From Arenibacter sp. F20364 (GTDB lineage: Bacteria > Bacteroidota > Bacteroidia > Flavobacteriales > Flavobacteriaceae): a stretch of 64,000 nucleotides of DNA. Location of the stretch: assembly GCF_023015905.1 (NCBI RefSeq), contig NZ_JALKBD010000006.1, positions 161,571 to 225,570 of the forward strand, written 5' to 3'. A program made the position numbers and the translations under genes. This document shows, one piece after another, positions 1-8,182 of this stretch (positions are counted from its first letter, which is position 1; each line of letters begins with the position of its first letter). The notes under the pieces are model-generated. The model saw nothing but the letters and a program-made list of their open reading frames with translations. It ran no database searches and was not told where the DNA came from.

Positions 1-118
1 CAAAGGTGGTTTCCTCAACACCGTCTACCAAAACCGTAGAATTAAAAAAAGTACTCTTTGTTTTGTTCCCGGATATTGTTATTAATAGGATGCCGATAAT
101 GTAGATAAGTGATTTCAT
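1..118 (-). CDS. Start of an unknown exported protein (partial, runs off left edge)
   Basis: Only the first 39 codons of this reverse-strand gene are inside the window. The ATG is at 116-118. The N-terminus MKSLIYIIGILLITISG is hydrophobic after one lysine, which fits a signal peptide or membrane anchor. It is followed by a polar stretch with no recognisable motif. The gene downstream of it is outside the window, and the next gene on the right (145-903) has the same orientation and also encodes an exported protein, so the two may be cotranscribed. No function can be given. Confidence 0.5.
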   Translation of the reverse strand, partial: MKSLIYIIGILLITISGNKTKSTFFNSTVLVDGVEETTF

Positions 119-144
119 TTTGTCTGTATTTAGTGGTTTATGTT

Positions 145-903
145 TTATTTCTGAGGTAAAAATACCTGGGATTTCCTATTTGGATTCCATTCACTGTATG
201 AAACCTCGCTTTTGTTATATGAAGACCTGCAACCCGTATTGGAATTGCCGGGGATGATCGGAATAGCATCTTTCATTACAATGTTCATTATTTTAAAATC
301 CAAATCATAAATCGCAGAGAATACCTGCCCTTCTATATTGACCAAGGCTTGTATTCTGGCCATATGCCCATCTTTGTAGATCACTCTTGGGACACTTACA
401 TTATTAGTTGAACAAGACGAGTTGAGATTATCATTTGAGAATAGTACATGTATTGGATCGTTGTCCAATTCTGCCATATGGGTCAGCATAGCCCAATATT
501 CCAGCAGACCCTTATCGGTGCTAAGGTCTGGTTGGTTTTTTAAAAGGAATCCAGCAATCCTTTCGGAATCTGTTAGCAGTACCGATTGCATATTCGCATT
601 AAGTACATATATCTTTTTTTGTGTTCCTCGGTCAAGAACGGAAAACTCATATAGCCACCCGTAGTCGTAAAATTCCAGATTGTGCCTTCTAAGCCCCGTA
701 ATTTCATAATCCTCGTTGACCTTTATACCGTAATTGTTCCATAACACCTTTTTAAAAGAATTTGAATAGTCATTCTCTACAATAGACCAACCGTTGGTAA
801 AAAAGGATTCCGAATCGCTTTCCGAGCAGCCACAAGGCTTTGGACTTGCCCATACAATTTGGGCTATAAAAAAAATTGCTGTGGTGATGTTTTTAAAATA
901 CAT
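145..903 (-). CDS. Hypothetical secreted protein
   Basis: A 252-residue protein that I do not recognise. The first ~19 residues (MYFKNITTAIFFIAQIVWA) form a Sec-type signal peptide ending in a plausible AxA-like cleavage site, followed by a CGC motif and an acidic serine-rich start of the mature chain. The mature part is rich in beta-type sequence and contains no catalytic motif that I can identify. Paired cysteines occur near the start and near residues 164 and 226. The gene points the same way as the partial gene to its left, and a 234-bp gap separates it from the receiver-like gene on its right. It is probably periplasmic or cell-surface. Confidence 0.6.
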   Translation of the reverse strand: MYFKNITTAIFFIAQIVWASPKPCGCSESDSESFFTNGWSIVENDYSNSFKKVLWNNYGIKVNEDYEITGLRRHNLEFYDYGWLYEFSVLDRGTQKKIYVLNANMQSVLLTDSERIAGFLLKNQPDLSTDKGLLEYWAMLTHMAELDNDPIHVLFSNDNLNSSCSTNNVSVPRVIYKDGHMARIQALVNIEGQVFSAIYDLDFKIMNIVMKDAIPIIPGNSNTGCRSSYNKSEVSYSEWNPNRKSQVFLPQK

Positions 904-986
904 GGTTTTGGTTTTTTAGATTTAAACCAAATGTATTTCCAATGGTCAGGAGAAAAAGTATTTAGTGTATGGAATAGGGATTTTGA

Positions 987-1124
987 TATATTAAATGGAT
1001 TTCAAAATGGTATCAACGCCCATTTGACCAAGGTGGCGAACATTATGAACTTCCTTTAATCCAAGAAAGGGGAACGACCAAAAAGTATCTTGAAAATCAT
1101 TGCCCAACCTTTCTGCCGTTCTAA
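987..1124 (+). pseudogene. Possible 3' remnant of a lost gene
   Basis: A forward-strand frame stays open for 45 codons between a TGA at 984-986 and a TAA at 1122-1124. Its composition looks like a natural protein C-terminus (for instance RPFDQGGEHYELP in the middle) but it has no in-frame start codon. It lies between two reverse-strand genes. It may be the tail of a degraded gene whose 5' end has been lost. The family is not recognised and the reading could be fortuitous. Confidence 0.25.
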
Positions 1125-1136
1125 TTGTATCCTTCC

Positions 1137-1472
1137 CTATTGACCCTTCAGATATTTCAAATAATTATCCAATAATCCCCTAATTTGCTCGGCAGCCACC
1201 GGATTTGCAGAGTGCACGTGATACCTTAATCCCCTTAAATCCAATCCAGATTCATAAACCAACCATTTTGAAGCGGCATAACCATCAGGAGCTACTTGAC
1301 CTTCTTGGTCCAGCCCTAAATCATTATCAAAACTAATGAAAGGGGGTAGTCCGTTTCTTGTAATATAGGTCACAAAATCTTGGTAGTTCCGAACAATGTC
1401 CCAATCAGATTCTAAGTCATTTGGGTAAACCATCGATAAAGTTCTTACATCATCAAGAAATAATTTTTTCAT
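1137..1472 (-). CDS. Cyclic-phosphate-processing receiver-like protein (cREC-type)
   Basis: A 111-residue stand-alone protein resembling a response-regulator receiver domain. The N-terminus has LFLDDVR (residues 4-10, acidic pair D7/D8), then ISFDNDLG (residues 46-53) where a normal receiver would carry its phospho-acceptor, and HVHSANP at residues 85-91. This signature belongs to the atypical receiver family described as cyclic-phosphate-processing (cREC), proposed from comparative genomics to act on RNA or nucleotide cyclic-phosphate ends rather than in two-component signalling. There is no output domain and no histidine kinase nearby. An HD hydrolase gene lies 134 bp upstream. The family assignment is from motif memory; the substrate is unknown. 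Confidence 0.7.
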   Translation of the reverse strand: MKKLFLDDVRTLSMVYPNDLESDWDIVRNYQDFVTYITRNGLPPFISFDNDLGLDQEGQVAPDGYAASKWLVYESGLDLRGLRYHVHSANPVAAEQIRGLLDNYLKYLKGQ

Positions 1473-1605
1473 TTTATTCTTTGTTATAGGTTGAGTACTA
1501 GTTTCACAATTATATTCGCCCCTTTTATGTATTAAACCAAGTTTGGATTACATCTCCTCCAATTAGTTGCACCAGGGTTTCTCAGATCCCGCACTTAGCG
1601 CTGCG

Positions 1606-2112
1606 TTAACAAACATTTTCAAGTGCCAACTTATTAAGTCTTAGCCACGCTTTCTTAGTCTCAGATTCTGGGTGATCCTTGCTCATCAGACTTCTGCAAA
1701 AAACTTCGTGTTCTTTTTGGTACATTTCAAAAAGCCTTTTATTGTATTCCTTGCTTTGTTGCATATTGGCAATCCTATCACAAATTTTTACAACGGTTGC
1801 TTTCCAGTTGCCTTGTATTTTAGGGTAAGTCTTGGCTTTTCTTTCTTCTCTATTTCTCCCAAGTTCGTCAGTAACACAAAAAACTATTTCGGCAACTTCT
1901 TCGCCAAAGGCCTTTTTCAAGTCATTGTATGAAAGTTCAGTATCTTCTAAAGTATCGTGCAAGGCAGAAGCTACTATAATACTTTCATCATATCCAAGTT
2001 CTTCCGCTATTTTCACCACTTGCCTAATGTGGTAACCATAGGGATAAATGTCATACGTTTGGCTAGCGTGTGCTTTGTCCGCAACCAATAAGGCTCTTTC
2101 TTTATTTGTCAT
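1606..2112 (-). CDS. HD-domain hydrolase of the RelA/SpoT (Mesh1) type
   Basis: A 168-residue single-domain protein. The metal-binding HD residues are all visible: H28 (GYHIRQV), H52-D53 (ALHDTLEDT) and D112 (KICDRIANM). The HDTLEDT box with the following helix is typical of the hydrolase half of RelA/SpoT enzymes and of small alarmone hydrolases, which remove pyrophosphate from (p)ppGpp. There is no synthetase, TGS or ACT domain, so it is not a bifunctional Rel. It could instead act on another nucleotide, since this HD subfamily is broad and many members are untested. It stands alone between gaps of 133 and 171 bp. Confidence 0.7.
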   Translation of the reverse strand: MTNKERALLVADKAHASQTYDIYPYGYHIRQVVKIAEELGYDESIIVASALHDTLEDTELSYNDLKKAFGEEVAEIVFCVTDELGRNREERKAKTYPKIQGNWKATVVKICDRIANMQQSKEYNKRLFEMYQKEHEVFCRSLMSKDHPESETKKAWLRLNKLALENVC

Positions 2113-2283
2113 AATTAACTTTTATAAATAATACATTTACCAAGCAATAGGATGGCTTCATATTCACCATGTGTAACCGTAAAGATTACTTTATTAGTTT
2201 TTACATTTAGTTCAACAAAGACCATGCACCATTATTTTAATTATTTCATGTTAAGACATCTAGTGTCCAAAAAATCCGTTTAC

Positions 2284-2664
2284 TCAGCGAGATGTCCAAT
2301 ATTCTGAACCAAACTTAATTTCTTTTTTAAATAGAAAGGATTTAATTTCCTCAAAGGGGTCTTCCAATCGGTTTAAAAACAATTTCTTTAAACAAAGAAT
2401 CATATTATCATTGATTTTATCATCTGTTAGATTTTCAGGAAACTTTAGTCCAAATCTTCTAGTTATAAAACCAAGAAAGTAGGTTTTTTTATTATTGATC
2501 CATGCCTCAAACAAAATAAAAAAAAAATCTTGCTTTTCCTCCTTAGGCACCCTAAGAAGATATGTTCCCGCCAGTTCCTCATTGCAAATTAAAACTTGGC
2601 CCGATTCAAAAAATTGGACCGAAGTAGTTGTGGAAGAATCTGAATATAGAATAATTGATTTCAT
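2284..2664 (-). CDS. Hypothetical protein, 126 aa
   Basis: A small protein with no signal peptide and no membrane segment. It has a predicted alpha/beta character, an aromatic-rich middle (FFFILFEAWI) and a lysine-rich C-terminal half. I do not recognise the family. It lies 44 bp upstream of the lipoprotein open frame on the same strand and starts just after an AT-rich spacer. A cytoplasmic location is likely. Codon composition resembles that of its neighbours, which supports it being a real gene. Confidence 0.5.
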   Translation of the reverse strand: MKSIILYSDSSTTTSVQFFESGQVLICNEELAGTYLLRVPKEEKQDFFFILFEAWINNKKTYFLGFITRRFGLKFPENLTDDKINDNMILCLKKLFLNRLEDPFEEIKSFLFKKEIKFGSEYWTSR

Positions 2665-2708
2665 TTAAATACAGGTTTGGGTTTTAATGGAAAACAAGGA
2701 ATTGAATC

Positions 2709-3323
2709 TTAAATATTTAATTGCTCTATTCTGGTTCTTGTAGCAACCATGTTCTTCTTCAAAGCAATCAACTTCCTCTCTTTGTCGCCAAGAGCATACT
2801 TGGTGTTCTTAATTAACGCATCTACTTTTCCAATCTCCTTCTTTATGTTTTTTACATGGCTATCTGCCTGAACCAAAACGTCGGCTACCTCTGAAACCTC
2901 GGAGTAGTTTAAGATGGCGTAAATGGCACTGATCGCCGTTACCGCACCTGCTACATTCTTCACCTCCCTGGAGAACTCATTGGTGGTATCAAAAGAAACA
3001 GTGGCACCTCCCAAACCCCCAACTATACAGGCCACCGCCATTTTATGATCCATTAGGTAGGCCATAACCCTATTTTCGTAATCCGCTAACTTGGATTCCA
3101 ATTGAAATTTAGAGCGACTATGGTCTGTTAATTTTGCCTGTTGATTGATCAACTCCGAATCCAATAAATTGCGATAAGATTGGTAATCCATAAGTTTGGA
3201 TTGCAATATTCCTATTTCATAATTCTTTTGCCTGGCCAATTCTTTCTGCTTCTTGTTATCACAGCTAACGAATAGGATCGTAAATACTAATAAAAGGGCC
3301 AATGGGTTTTTAAAATTTTTCAT
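2709..3323 (-). CDS. Coiled-coil lipoprotein
   Basis: I place the start at the ATG at 3321-3323 rather than the further upstream one at 3392, because it gives a textbook lipoprotein signal: a short basic start, a hydrophobic core and the lipobox FVSC. The mature protein (about 185 residues) begins with a long charged alpha-helix that looks like a coiled coil. A small glycine-rich hydrophobic section (CIVGGLGGATVSF) then resembles a membrane hairpin or insertion segment, and a second coiled coil closes the protein. It is probably anchored to a membrane facing the periplasm. Function unknown. A terminator hairpin and an IS982 element lie directly upstream, so its promoter must lie between about 3324 and 3440. 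Confidence 0.6.
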   Translation of the reverse strand: MKNFKNPLALLLVFTILFVSCDNKKQKELARQKNYEIGILQSKLMDYQSYRNLLDSELINQQAKLTDHSRSKFQLESKLADYENRVMAYLMDHKMAVACIVGGLGGATVSFDTTNEFSREVKNVAGAVTAISAIYAILNYSEVSEVADVLVQADSHVKNIKKEIGKVDALIKNTKYALGDKERKLIALKKNMVATRTRIEQLNI

Positions 3324-3433
3324 GGTTTCAAGTTTTGGAATGTTGTTAATATTATTTGATGGCTCAAATATATTTTCAGTTGGCGCCTCCATACTTTTTT
3401 GTTGTATAAAACCAAGTATTTAGTATAGGAAAC

Positions 3434-3466
3434 AAAAAAGAGCCCATAAATGTGGACTCTTTCTTT
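3434..3466 (-). terminator. Rho-independent terminator (reverse strand)
   Basis: Read on the reverse strand, a stem of ten pairs (3453-3462 with 3437-3446, one G-U wobble) closes a six-base loop and is followed by a run of T. It lies just outside the left end of the IS982 element and would stop transcripts coming from the transposase or from further upstream. Confidence 0.65.
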
Positions 3467-3468
3467 AA

Positions 3469-4498
3469 ACCTGAGTTCGGTCTAAGTTTTTAATAAAATA
3501 AGGTCAGTTGTGATGTATTTTCTGTTTCAAATTTGATTCCTGGCTTCTTTTCTTGAAAGGAGTAGGCGATAAGGCTGGCCACCAAGTTGGTCAAGAAGTT
3601 TCCAAAGCTGGGGTGGCGTGAATGTTCAGCCTGGCATATATTCTTTAGCTGGTCGTTTATCGTTTCAATGACAGACCTTTTTCGCAGGAGGATCTTGTCC
3701 CTCATGTCCATCAGCATGTTTTTCATATTGTTCCTGATGCCGGTGACCAGGTGCAGGCCTTGGTCGAAGAGCATTTCCAGGAGGTCCTTCGAGATATACC
3801 CCTTGTCGGCATATAAACTGCCGAAGATTTTTTTGAGCACCTTGCCCTCCTTCAGCGGTGCCCTATCGTCCTCGTTTGCCTGGGTAATCACAAAGTCCAG
3901 CAGTTCCCCCTTATCGTTGATCACGATGTGCAGTTTAAAGCCGTAGAACCATCCCATTGTCGATCTGCCCACATTGGCGATACCCTTGAACACTTTGTTG
4001 GCATTGATGCGTTTGTTCTTGCATACCCGAAGTGGCGTGGAGTCCACAAAGGATATCCCCGTGCACTTGCCAAGGCAACATGTCTTCATATAGAGCACCA
4101 AGGGCAACATGTTGGACTGCATCAGTTCGGTGAACCGGTTATAGGAGACCGTAACAGGGAACTCGCTCCTTAGATGCTCCTTGACAAAGTGAAGATAAAA
4201 ATGTTTGAAGGTCCGGTAACCGCTCATATGGAAAAGCACGGTAATGGTCAGGATTTCGCTCTGTGACATCTTAAAAGCACTGTTCCTTTGCTTTTTCCCA
4301 TCGGAAATGAGCTTCTTCTGGAAGGCGGGCTCAAAAACTTTGCAAAATTCATCTATGGAACAGAAAATTTCAGTAATTTTATACTTGGAAATCATAAGCG
4401 GAAAGTTGGTTAAATATTTGAATTTCAGATACTTAAATATACTTAATTTTCCGCTATTTCTATTGTGAAAACATTACTTTCTTACGTCGAATTCAGGT
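3469..4498 (-). mobile_element. Complete IS982-family insertion sequence, 1,030 bp
   Basis: The ends carry imperfect terminal inverted repeats: ACCTGAGTTCGGTCTAAG at the left and, inverted, ACCTGAATTCGACGTAAG at the right (14 of 18 positions identical). The element is flanked by a perfect 5-bp direct repeat TTTAA at 3464-3468 and 4499-4503, which is the target-site duplication. It contains one intact transposase gene on the reverse strand. Size, single ORF and ACC-type ends fit IS982. An intact transposase plus a perfect duplication suggest a fairly recent insertion. It sits between the cca terminator and another terminator hairpin, so it does not break a gene. Confidence 0.92.
3490..4395 (-). 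CDS. IS982 family transposase
   Basis: A 301-residue DDE transposase that is full length for IS982. The catalytic acids fall in the blocks FVDSTPLRVCKNKR (first Asp), YADKGYISKDL (second Asp) and KRSVIETINDQLKN (Glu). The N-terminal third holds the helical DNA-binding part, including the SGYRTFKHFYLHFV segment common to the family. The ORF occupies nearly the entire element. No frameshift or stop is visible, so the element may be active. GC content is higher than in the surrounding genes, consistent with transfer. Confidence 0.93.
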   Translation of the reverse strand: MISKYKITEIFCSIDEFCKVFEPAFQKKLISDGKKQRNSAFKMSQSEILTITVLFHMSGYRTFKHFYLHFVKEHLRSEFPVTVSYNRFTELMQSNMLPLVLYMKTCCLGKCTGISFVDSTPLRVCKNKRINANKVFKGIANVGRSTMGWFYGFKLHIVINDKGELLDFVITQANEDDRAPLKEGKVLKKIFGSLYADKGYISKDLLEMLFDQGLHLVTGIRNNMKNMLMDMRDKILLRKRSVIETINDQLKNICQAEHSRHPSFGNFLTNLVASLIAYSFQEKKPGIKFETENTSQLTLFY

Positions 4499-4538
4499 TT
4501 TAAGGTATTCGATTAAGGTTGGGCTATTGTTCTACTGT

Positions 4539-4563
4539 AAAAAAGCACCCTTTTGCGCTTCTT
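4539..4563 (-). terminator. Terminator downstream of the CCA-type nucleotidyltransferase gene
   Basis: On the reverse strand a nine-pair stem (with two G-U pairs) closes a six-base loop and runs into six T. It follows the stop codon at 4583 by about 20 bp, so it probably ends the transcript carrying the Sel1 gene and the nucleotidyltransferase gene. Confidence 0.6.
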
Positions 4564-4582
4564 ATAGAATATATATGGCAAT

Positions 4583-5959
4583 CTAAATAGTGTTATTCTT
4601 TATTTTTAAGAGTATTGCTTCTTTTTTCTCCCCCTCCAGTTGTAGTTCATAGCTTTTCGCTAAAATTATTCCAAATTCTTTGGATGGTCTTAACCCAAGC
4701 ACGATCAAATCTTTTCCTTGGACCAAAGGTGCGATTTCCTCTTCACCAAATTTCTGAAACAATTGGAAACACATCTCAGAAGTTTCATGCTTATCACTTA
4801 ATACGTTCCTACCTGTTCTTCCGGCAGAATCTGCCTTACTCTGCCACCCCAAAACATCAAGTCTACATTTGTTATGTAATCTTTTCCAAGCTGGTTCTTT
4901 AGCACCTGAATTGAATAATTGCCCCGGCCTCATATGAAGCCCAACAATAGTGATTACTTTTTTTATTAAACTTTTATTATTGGTCATGCGCTTCATAAAA
5001 GCCTCAGCAATTGGAACTCCTGCAGCATCGTGCCCGTATGCCCTTAAATCTGGAGTAGTTGTAGATGGTTTTCCCACATCGTGCAATAATGCCCCGAACA
5101 TAAAAGCGAGACGCCAATCACTATTGGGCAATTGGTCCCTTAGTTTAGCTGCTTGGTCAATTACCATACAAGTATGTACCCATACATCTCCCTCCGGGTG
5201 CCAAATTGGATTTTGAGGGCATCCTATTAAATCATTGAGCTCCGGAAAGTGTTTTAACCAACCACAATCTCTCAAAAATTGCAATCCCATTGAAGGTTTA
5301 TCCGCTTTCAACAATAATTTTTCCCACTCCGAAAATACGCGTTCTGCAGGAAGTTCATAAAATTCATCAGTCATTTTCTGGCACAACGCAATGGTCTCCT
5401 TTTCAACGCTAGTGCCTTTTCTGGGTAATAATTGCATTATTCGCAAAACGCGCAATGGATCTTCTACAAACGTATTATAATCTGTTGCCCTAAGTATACC
5501 GTTCTGCAGGTCATCCAAGCCATTAAATGGGTCTACCAATTCTCCATTATGCATGTTTAAGTACATACTATTTATAGTGAGATCCCTACGTCTACCTGCT
5601 TCTAGTGGGGTCATAGCCATATCCAATTCTACCTCAAAACCCTTATGCCCTATACCTACCTTATTTTCACGTCTGGGCACGGACAAATCTATTTCTATAT
5701 CTTGAATCACTGTTTTTAAAACGCCAAAAGCCTTACCAACTATATTTGAAGATAAATTTAGCTGTGCCAGCAGCTTGTGGATTTCTTCGTACTGCAGGCC
5801 GTAAACCTCAATATCTACATCCTTAATTTCAATTTTATTAATACCATCTATTACAGCTCCACCTATGAGCATTGCCGTTCCATTATTTTGTTTTATAAGA
5901 TCCAACAGAGGAATAAATGCTTCGTAATGTGCGATTATGTGTTTTAATTCTATTTTCAC
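4583..5959 (-). CDS. CCA-type tRNA nucleotidyltransferase with HD domain
   Basis: A 458-residue class II nucleotidyltransferase of the poly(A) polymerase/CCA-adding family. It has the fold motif LIGGAVIDG (residues 31-39), the metal-binding pair D47/D49 in DVDIEVYG, the GRRRDLTINSM block, and EDPLRVLRI in the tRNA-binding neck. The C-terminal half carries an HD domain: HPEGDVWVHT, then ALLHDVGKPST. This HD arrangement resembles E. coli Cca, whose HD domain removes 2' and 2',3'-cyclic phosphates from RNA ends. The first motif reads GGAVID where most CCA enzymes have GGAVRD, so this could be a specialised relative and not the housekeeping enzyme. It starts 10 bp after the Sel1-repeat gene, implying cotranscription. 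Confidence 0.8.
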   Translation of the reverse strand: MKIELKHIIAHYEAFIPLLDLIKQNNGTAMLIGGAVIDGINKIEIKDVDIEVYGLQYEEIHKLLAQLNLSSNIVGKAFGVLKTVIQDIEIDLSVPRRENKVGIGHKGFEVELDMAMTPLEAGRRRDLTINSMYLNMHNGELVDPFNGLDDLQNGILRATDYNTFVEDPLRVLRIMQLLPRKGTSVEKETIALCQKMTDEFYELPAERVFSEWEKLLLKADKPSMGLQFLRDCGWLKHFPELNDLIGCPQNPIWHPEGDVWVHTCMVIDQAAKLRDQLPNSDWRLAFMFGALLHDVGKPSTTTPDLRAYGHDAAGVPIAEAFMKRMTNNKSLIKKVITIVGLHMRPGQLFNSGAKEPAWKRLHNKCRLDVLGWQSKADSAGRTGRNVLSDKHETSEMCFQLFQKFGEEEIAPLVQGKDLIVLGLRPSKEFGIILAKSYELQLEGEKKEAILLKIKNNTI

Positions 5960-5969
5960 TAGTTCTATT

Positions 5970-6677
5970 TTAATTTAATTCCTGAAGTTTTTTTATTACA
6001 ATAGCCGATTCCCTATGGCCTTTTTGTTCCGCCATGGTAAGATATTTATAACCAAGAGCCAGATCTTGTTCTATTCCCTGACCTTTGCACAACATTATCC
6101 CGGTATTATATAATGCTTCTATATGACCTTGCTCGGCAGCCTTTTTAAATAATTTAAAGGCACTTTTATAATCTGGCCGTCCTTTTTTAGGGTTATAGTT
6201 CTTTAGTCCCATATTATAATTCCATTCCGGAATATCATTTAGGTTTTTCCTGTCCGTAGTATCGTCCCCCAAGTTTTTAAAAAAGAGCAACAATCTCCAA
6301 AAAAGTAACGGTAAAATTAACCATCCCGAATAGCCAAAAGCATATTCCTTCCAAGGAATATCATACGCCGGCATTGGATTTGGCAATTGCCCTGCTTCTT
6401 GAAGTTGCGCAATACGTGTGGTATCCAGTGGATAATATGAATTATACTGGCCCCTTATACCAAGAACATAACCATGATCTTTAAAATAAAGACCTGCTAT
6501 AAAAAACCTTCTAGAAGTTCTGTAAGCCAAATAAAGGTCTTCTCCCTTTGGGCCAGACACATCCAATTCCTGAATTTCCTCAATGGATTCCATTTTCCCA
6601 AAAACACCTTTTCTTGCCCAAATACTGTTCATGGCAATCATTGTTATCACCATGGTGATCAATACTGTTCTCATCAT
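5970..6677 (-). CDS. Exported Sel1-repeat protein with one membrane segment
   Basis: A 235-residue protein. Residues 1-22 look like a signal peptide or N-terminal anchor. A strongly hydrophobic stretch near residues 118-133 (WLILPLLFWRLLLFF) is a membrane segment. The C-terminal ~75 residues hold two Sel1-like repeats (AFKLFKKAAEQGHIEALYN and a following GLGYKYL-type unit), an alpha-solenoid used for protein contacts. It lies 10 bp upstream of the nucleotidyltransferase gene and probably shares its transcript. The role is unknown; Sel1 proteins often act as scaffolds. Confidence 0.65.
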   Translation of the reverse strand: MMRTVLITMVITMIAMNSIWARKGVFGKMESIEEIQELDVSGPKGEDLYLAYRTSRRFFIAGLYFKDHGYVLGIRGQYNSYYPLDTTRIAQLQEAGQLPNPMPAYDIPWKEYAFGYSGWLILPLLFWRLLLFFKNLGDDTTDRKNLNDIPEWNYNMGLKNYNPKKGRPDYKSAFKLFKKAAEQGHIEALYNTGIMLCKGQGIEQDLALGYKYLTMAEQKGHRESAIVIKKLQELN

Positions 6678-6806
6678 TTTTAAGTTTTATTTAATTGATT
6701 ATTCATTAAAACTAAATCCACACAATCAATTAGCTTTTTAATTATATTTGAAATGGTTATTTTAGTATATATAAACATTCACAAACCCTTATTGTAATAC
6801 AGAAGC

Positions 6807-7076
6807 ATGAAGAACCTTCCTATTGAACTTTTAATTATCGTTGGTGCACTTATAGTCATTTTAGTGTATACCATGAAAAGAATATTGCATAAAAAAGGAT
6901 ATCATGTATATTGGTACAGAGGTAACCATTTAAAGGATTTTTCCAATTTTTCCAAACTACTTTCCCAAGAAGAAATCCAATCGAAAAAAATCAAATTTCA
7001 ACTACTGTTTTTTACGCTAATTTTGCTAATACTAGCCTATATAAGCACTCTAGTTTATTTATTTACAAAGTCCTAA
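6807..7076 (+). CDS. Small two-helix membrane protein
   Basis: An 89-residue protein with two predicted membrane helices (about residues 6-22 and 67-86) joined by a basic, aromatic loop containing KKGYHVYWYRGNHLKDF. Both ends would face the same side. I do not recognise the family. It is the only forward-strand gene between the two reverse-strand blocks and has its own AT-rich upstream region. It is followed by a compact palindrome and a shared terminator. Confidence 0.55.
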   Translation: MKNLPIELLIIVGALIVILVYTMKRILHKKGYHVYWYRGNHLKDFSNFSKLLSQEEIQSKKIKFQLLFFTLILLILAYISTLVYLFTKS

Positions 7077-7088
7077 GCTACCGATGGG

Positions 7089-7105
7089 CCTGTCTGGCGG
7101 ACAGG
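7089..7105. repeat. Short GC-rich palindrome
   Basis: CCTGTC and GACAGG flank a five-base loop. The core GCCTGTCTGGC also occurs in the dispersed repeat copy at 58.5 kb, so this may be a fragment of the same repeat family. Confidence 0.4.
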
Positions 7106-7179
7106 TAGTGCGAAGGCGGGAGACTTCACACTGCGCTTTACTGACTTTAATTAGTTTATAAAACCTAACTTTTGGTGTC

Positions 7180-7210
7180 AAAAAAAAGAACCAAAAAGGT
7201 TCTTTTTTTT
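7180..7210. terminator. Bidirectional terminator between convergent genes
   Basis: A perfect 13-pair stem, eight A then GAACC, a loop of five A, then GGTTC and eight T. It works in both directions. It lies 18 bp beyond the stop of the last gene of the large reverse-strand cluster and also follows the small forward membrane-protein gene. Confidence 0.85.
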
Positions 7211-7227
7211 AAAATTGAGATAACCTA

Positions 7228-8178
7228 TCAATTACAATCTACTCCAATACCCAGATCACAAAGCTGTTCCTTATCGTCTTTTTGGGCCACCTCCCTTTGT
7301 GCCTTTTTAAGTACCGTTTCTTTTCGTTTCTCTAATTTAACTTCGGCATCTTGGTTCTTCTCAGAATTTTCACTGTTTTTATTCGTTTCAATTCCTTTCA
7401 TTAGGCTTTGCGCTTCGGAATAGCAGCTAGAATTTTTACTAATTTGCTCCAGTAGCCCTCGGGCATAATCCAACTCACTTTTATTAATGGCAGTCTTGGC
7501 CTCCGTGATCAATGTTTTACACTTAAGGTCGCTGTAAACTACATAGGCTTCCACCAGCTTGGACTGGATCTTAGCATAGCAATCGCCGGATAGGCTATTG
7601 GGGACGGTCAATAACAGATTAATGGCATCTGCAACCAATCCATGGTTCAGCATAGCATCGGCTTCATTATATATTCTATTGCAATTGGACTGGTAGTAAT
7701 CCATAATTTTTTGTTTTATAACCCCCATAAATTTTTCAATATCCTGTCCCCTGGTCTTTATTCGGCCTATACTTTTTGTAATGGCATCATCCCTGCTTCT
7801 TCTGGATTCTCCCTTAAGTTTTAAAGGAAAAGCCGCCGCCAGTAAGCTCTTTGTTTTTGCATCGACCACCAAAAGGGTCAGTTCTGCCTCTATGGAATGG
7901 ATATCCCCGTACGTTCCGGGAATGATGTCCTGGGCATAAATTTCAAACTTGGGATAAATTACAAAGTCGTTGATATAGTCGGTCCCGGACATCCCAGAAT
8001 TGGAGACCATACTTTGAATCTTGGTCTGAATTTTGGAAACATGGCTTAAGGTTAAATCTTCCAGTAGAAAATCAGGGGTTACTACAGCCAGTTTAATTTG
8101 GCCTAAATCATCGTTTTGGGAATATATTGTTGGCCCCAAAAACAATAAAGCCAAAACTATAAATTTCTTCATATCCAT
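7228..8178 (-). CDS. Exported protein with CsgG/FlgT-like N-terminal region and helical repeats
   Basis: A 316-residue protein with a signal peptide (residues 1-20, cut before QNDD). Residues ~25-150 look like an alpha/beta domain of the type found in outer-membrane-associated proteins related to CsgG or FlgT (KLAVVTPDF, then VDAKTKSLLAAAFPL). The middle resembles a helical repeat with cysteines spaced about 40-55 residues apart (SNCNRIYNEAD, SGDCYAKIQ, SSCYSEAQS). A charged lysine-rich stretch (~265-300) leads to a C-terminus with CDLGIGVDCN. It is the last gene of the cluster, starting 4 bp after the preceding stop. A periplasmic location is likely; the fold assignment is tentative. Confidence 0.6.
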   Translation of the reverse strand: MDMKKFIVLALLFLGPTIYSQNDDLGQIKLAVVTPDFLLEDLTLSHVSKIQTKIQSMVSNSGMSGTDYINDFVIYPKFEIYAQDIIPGTYGDIHSIEAELTLLVVDAKTKSLLAAAFPLKLKGESRRSRDDAITKSIGRIKTRGQDIEKFMGVIKQKIMDYYQSNCNRIYNEADAMLNHGLVADAINLLLTVPNSLSGDCYAKIQSKLVEAYVVYSDLKCKTLITEAKTAINKSELDYARGLLEQISKNSSCYSEAQSLMKGIETNKNSENSEKNQDAEVKLEKRKETVLKKAQREVAQKDDKEQLCDLGIGVDCN

Positions 8179-8182
8179 TTAT

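Noticed and set aside
3587..4173. Open forward-strand frames across the IS982 transposase
   Set aside because: They are antisense shadows of the intact transposase, have no homologous motifs and no start context.
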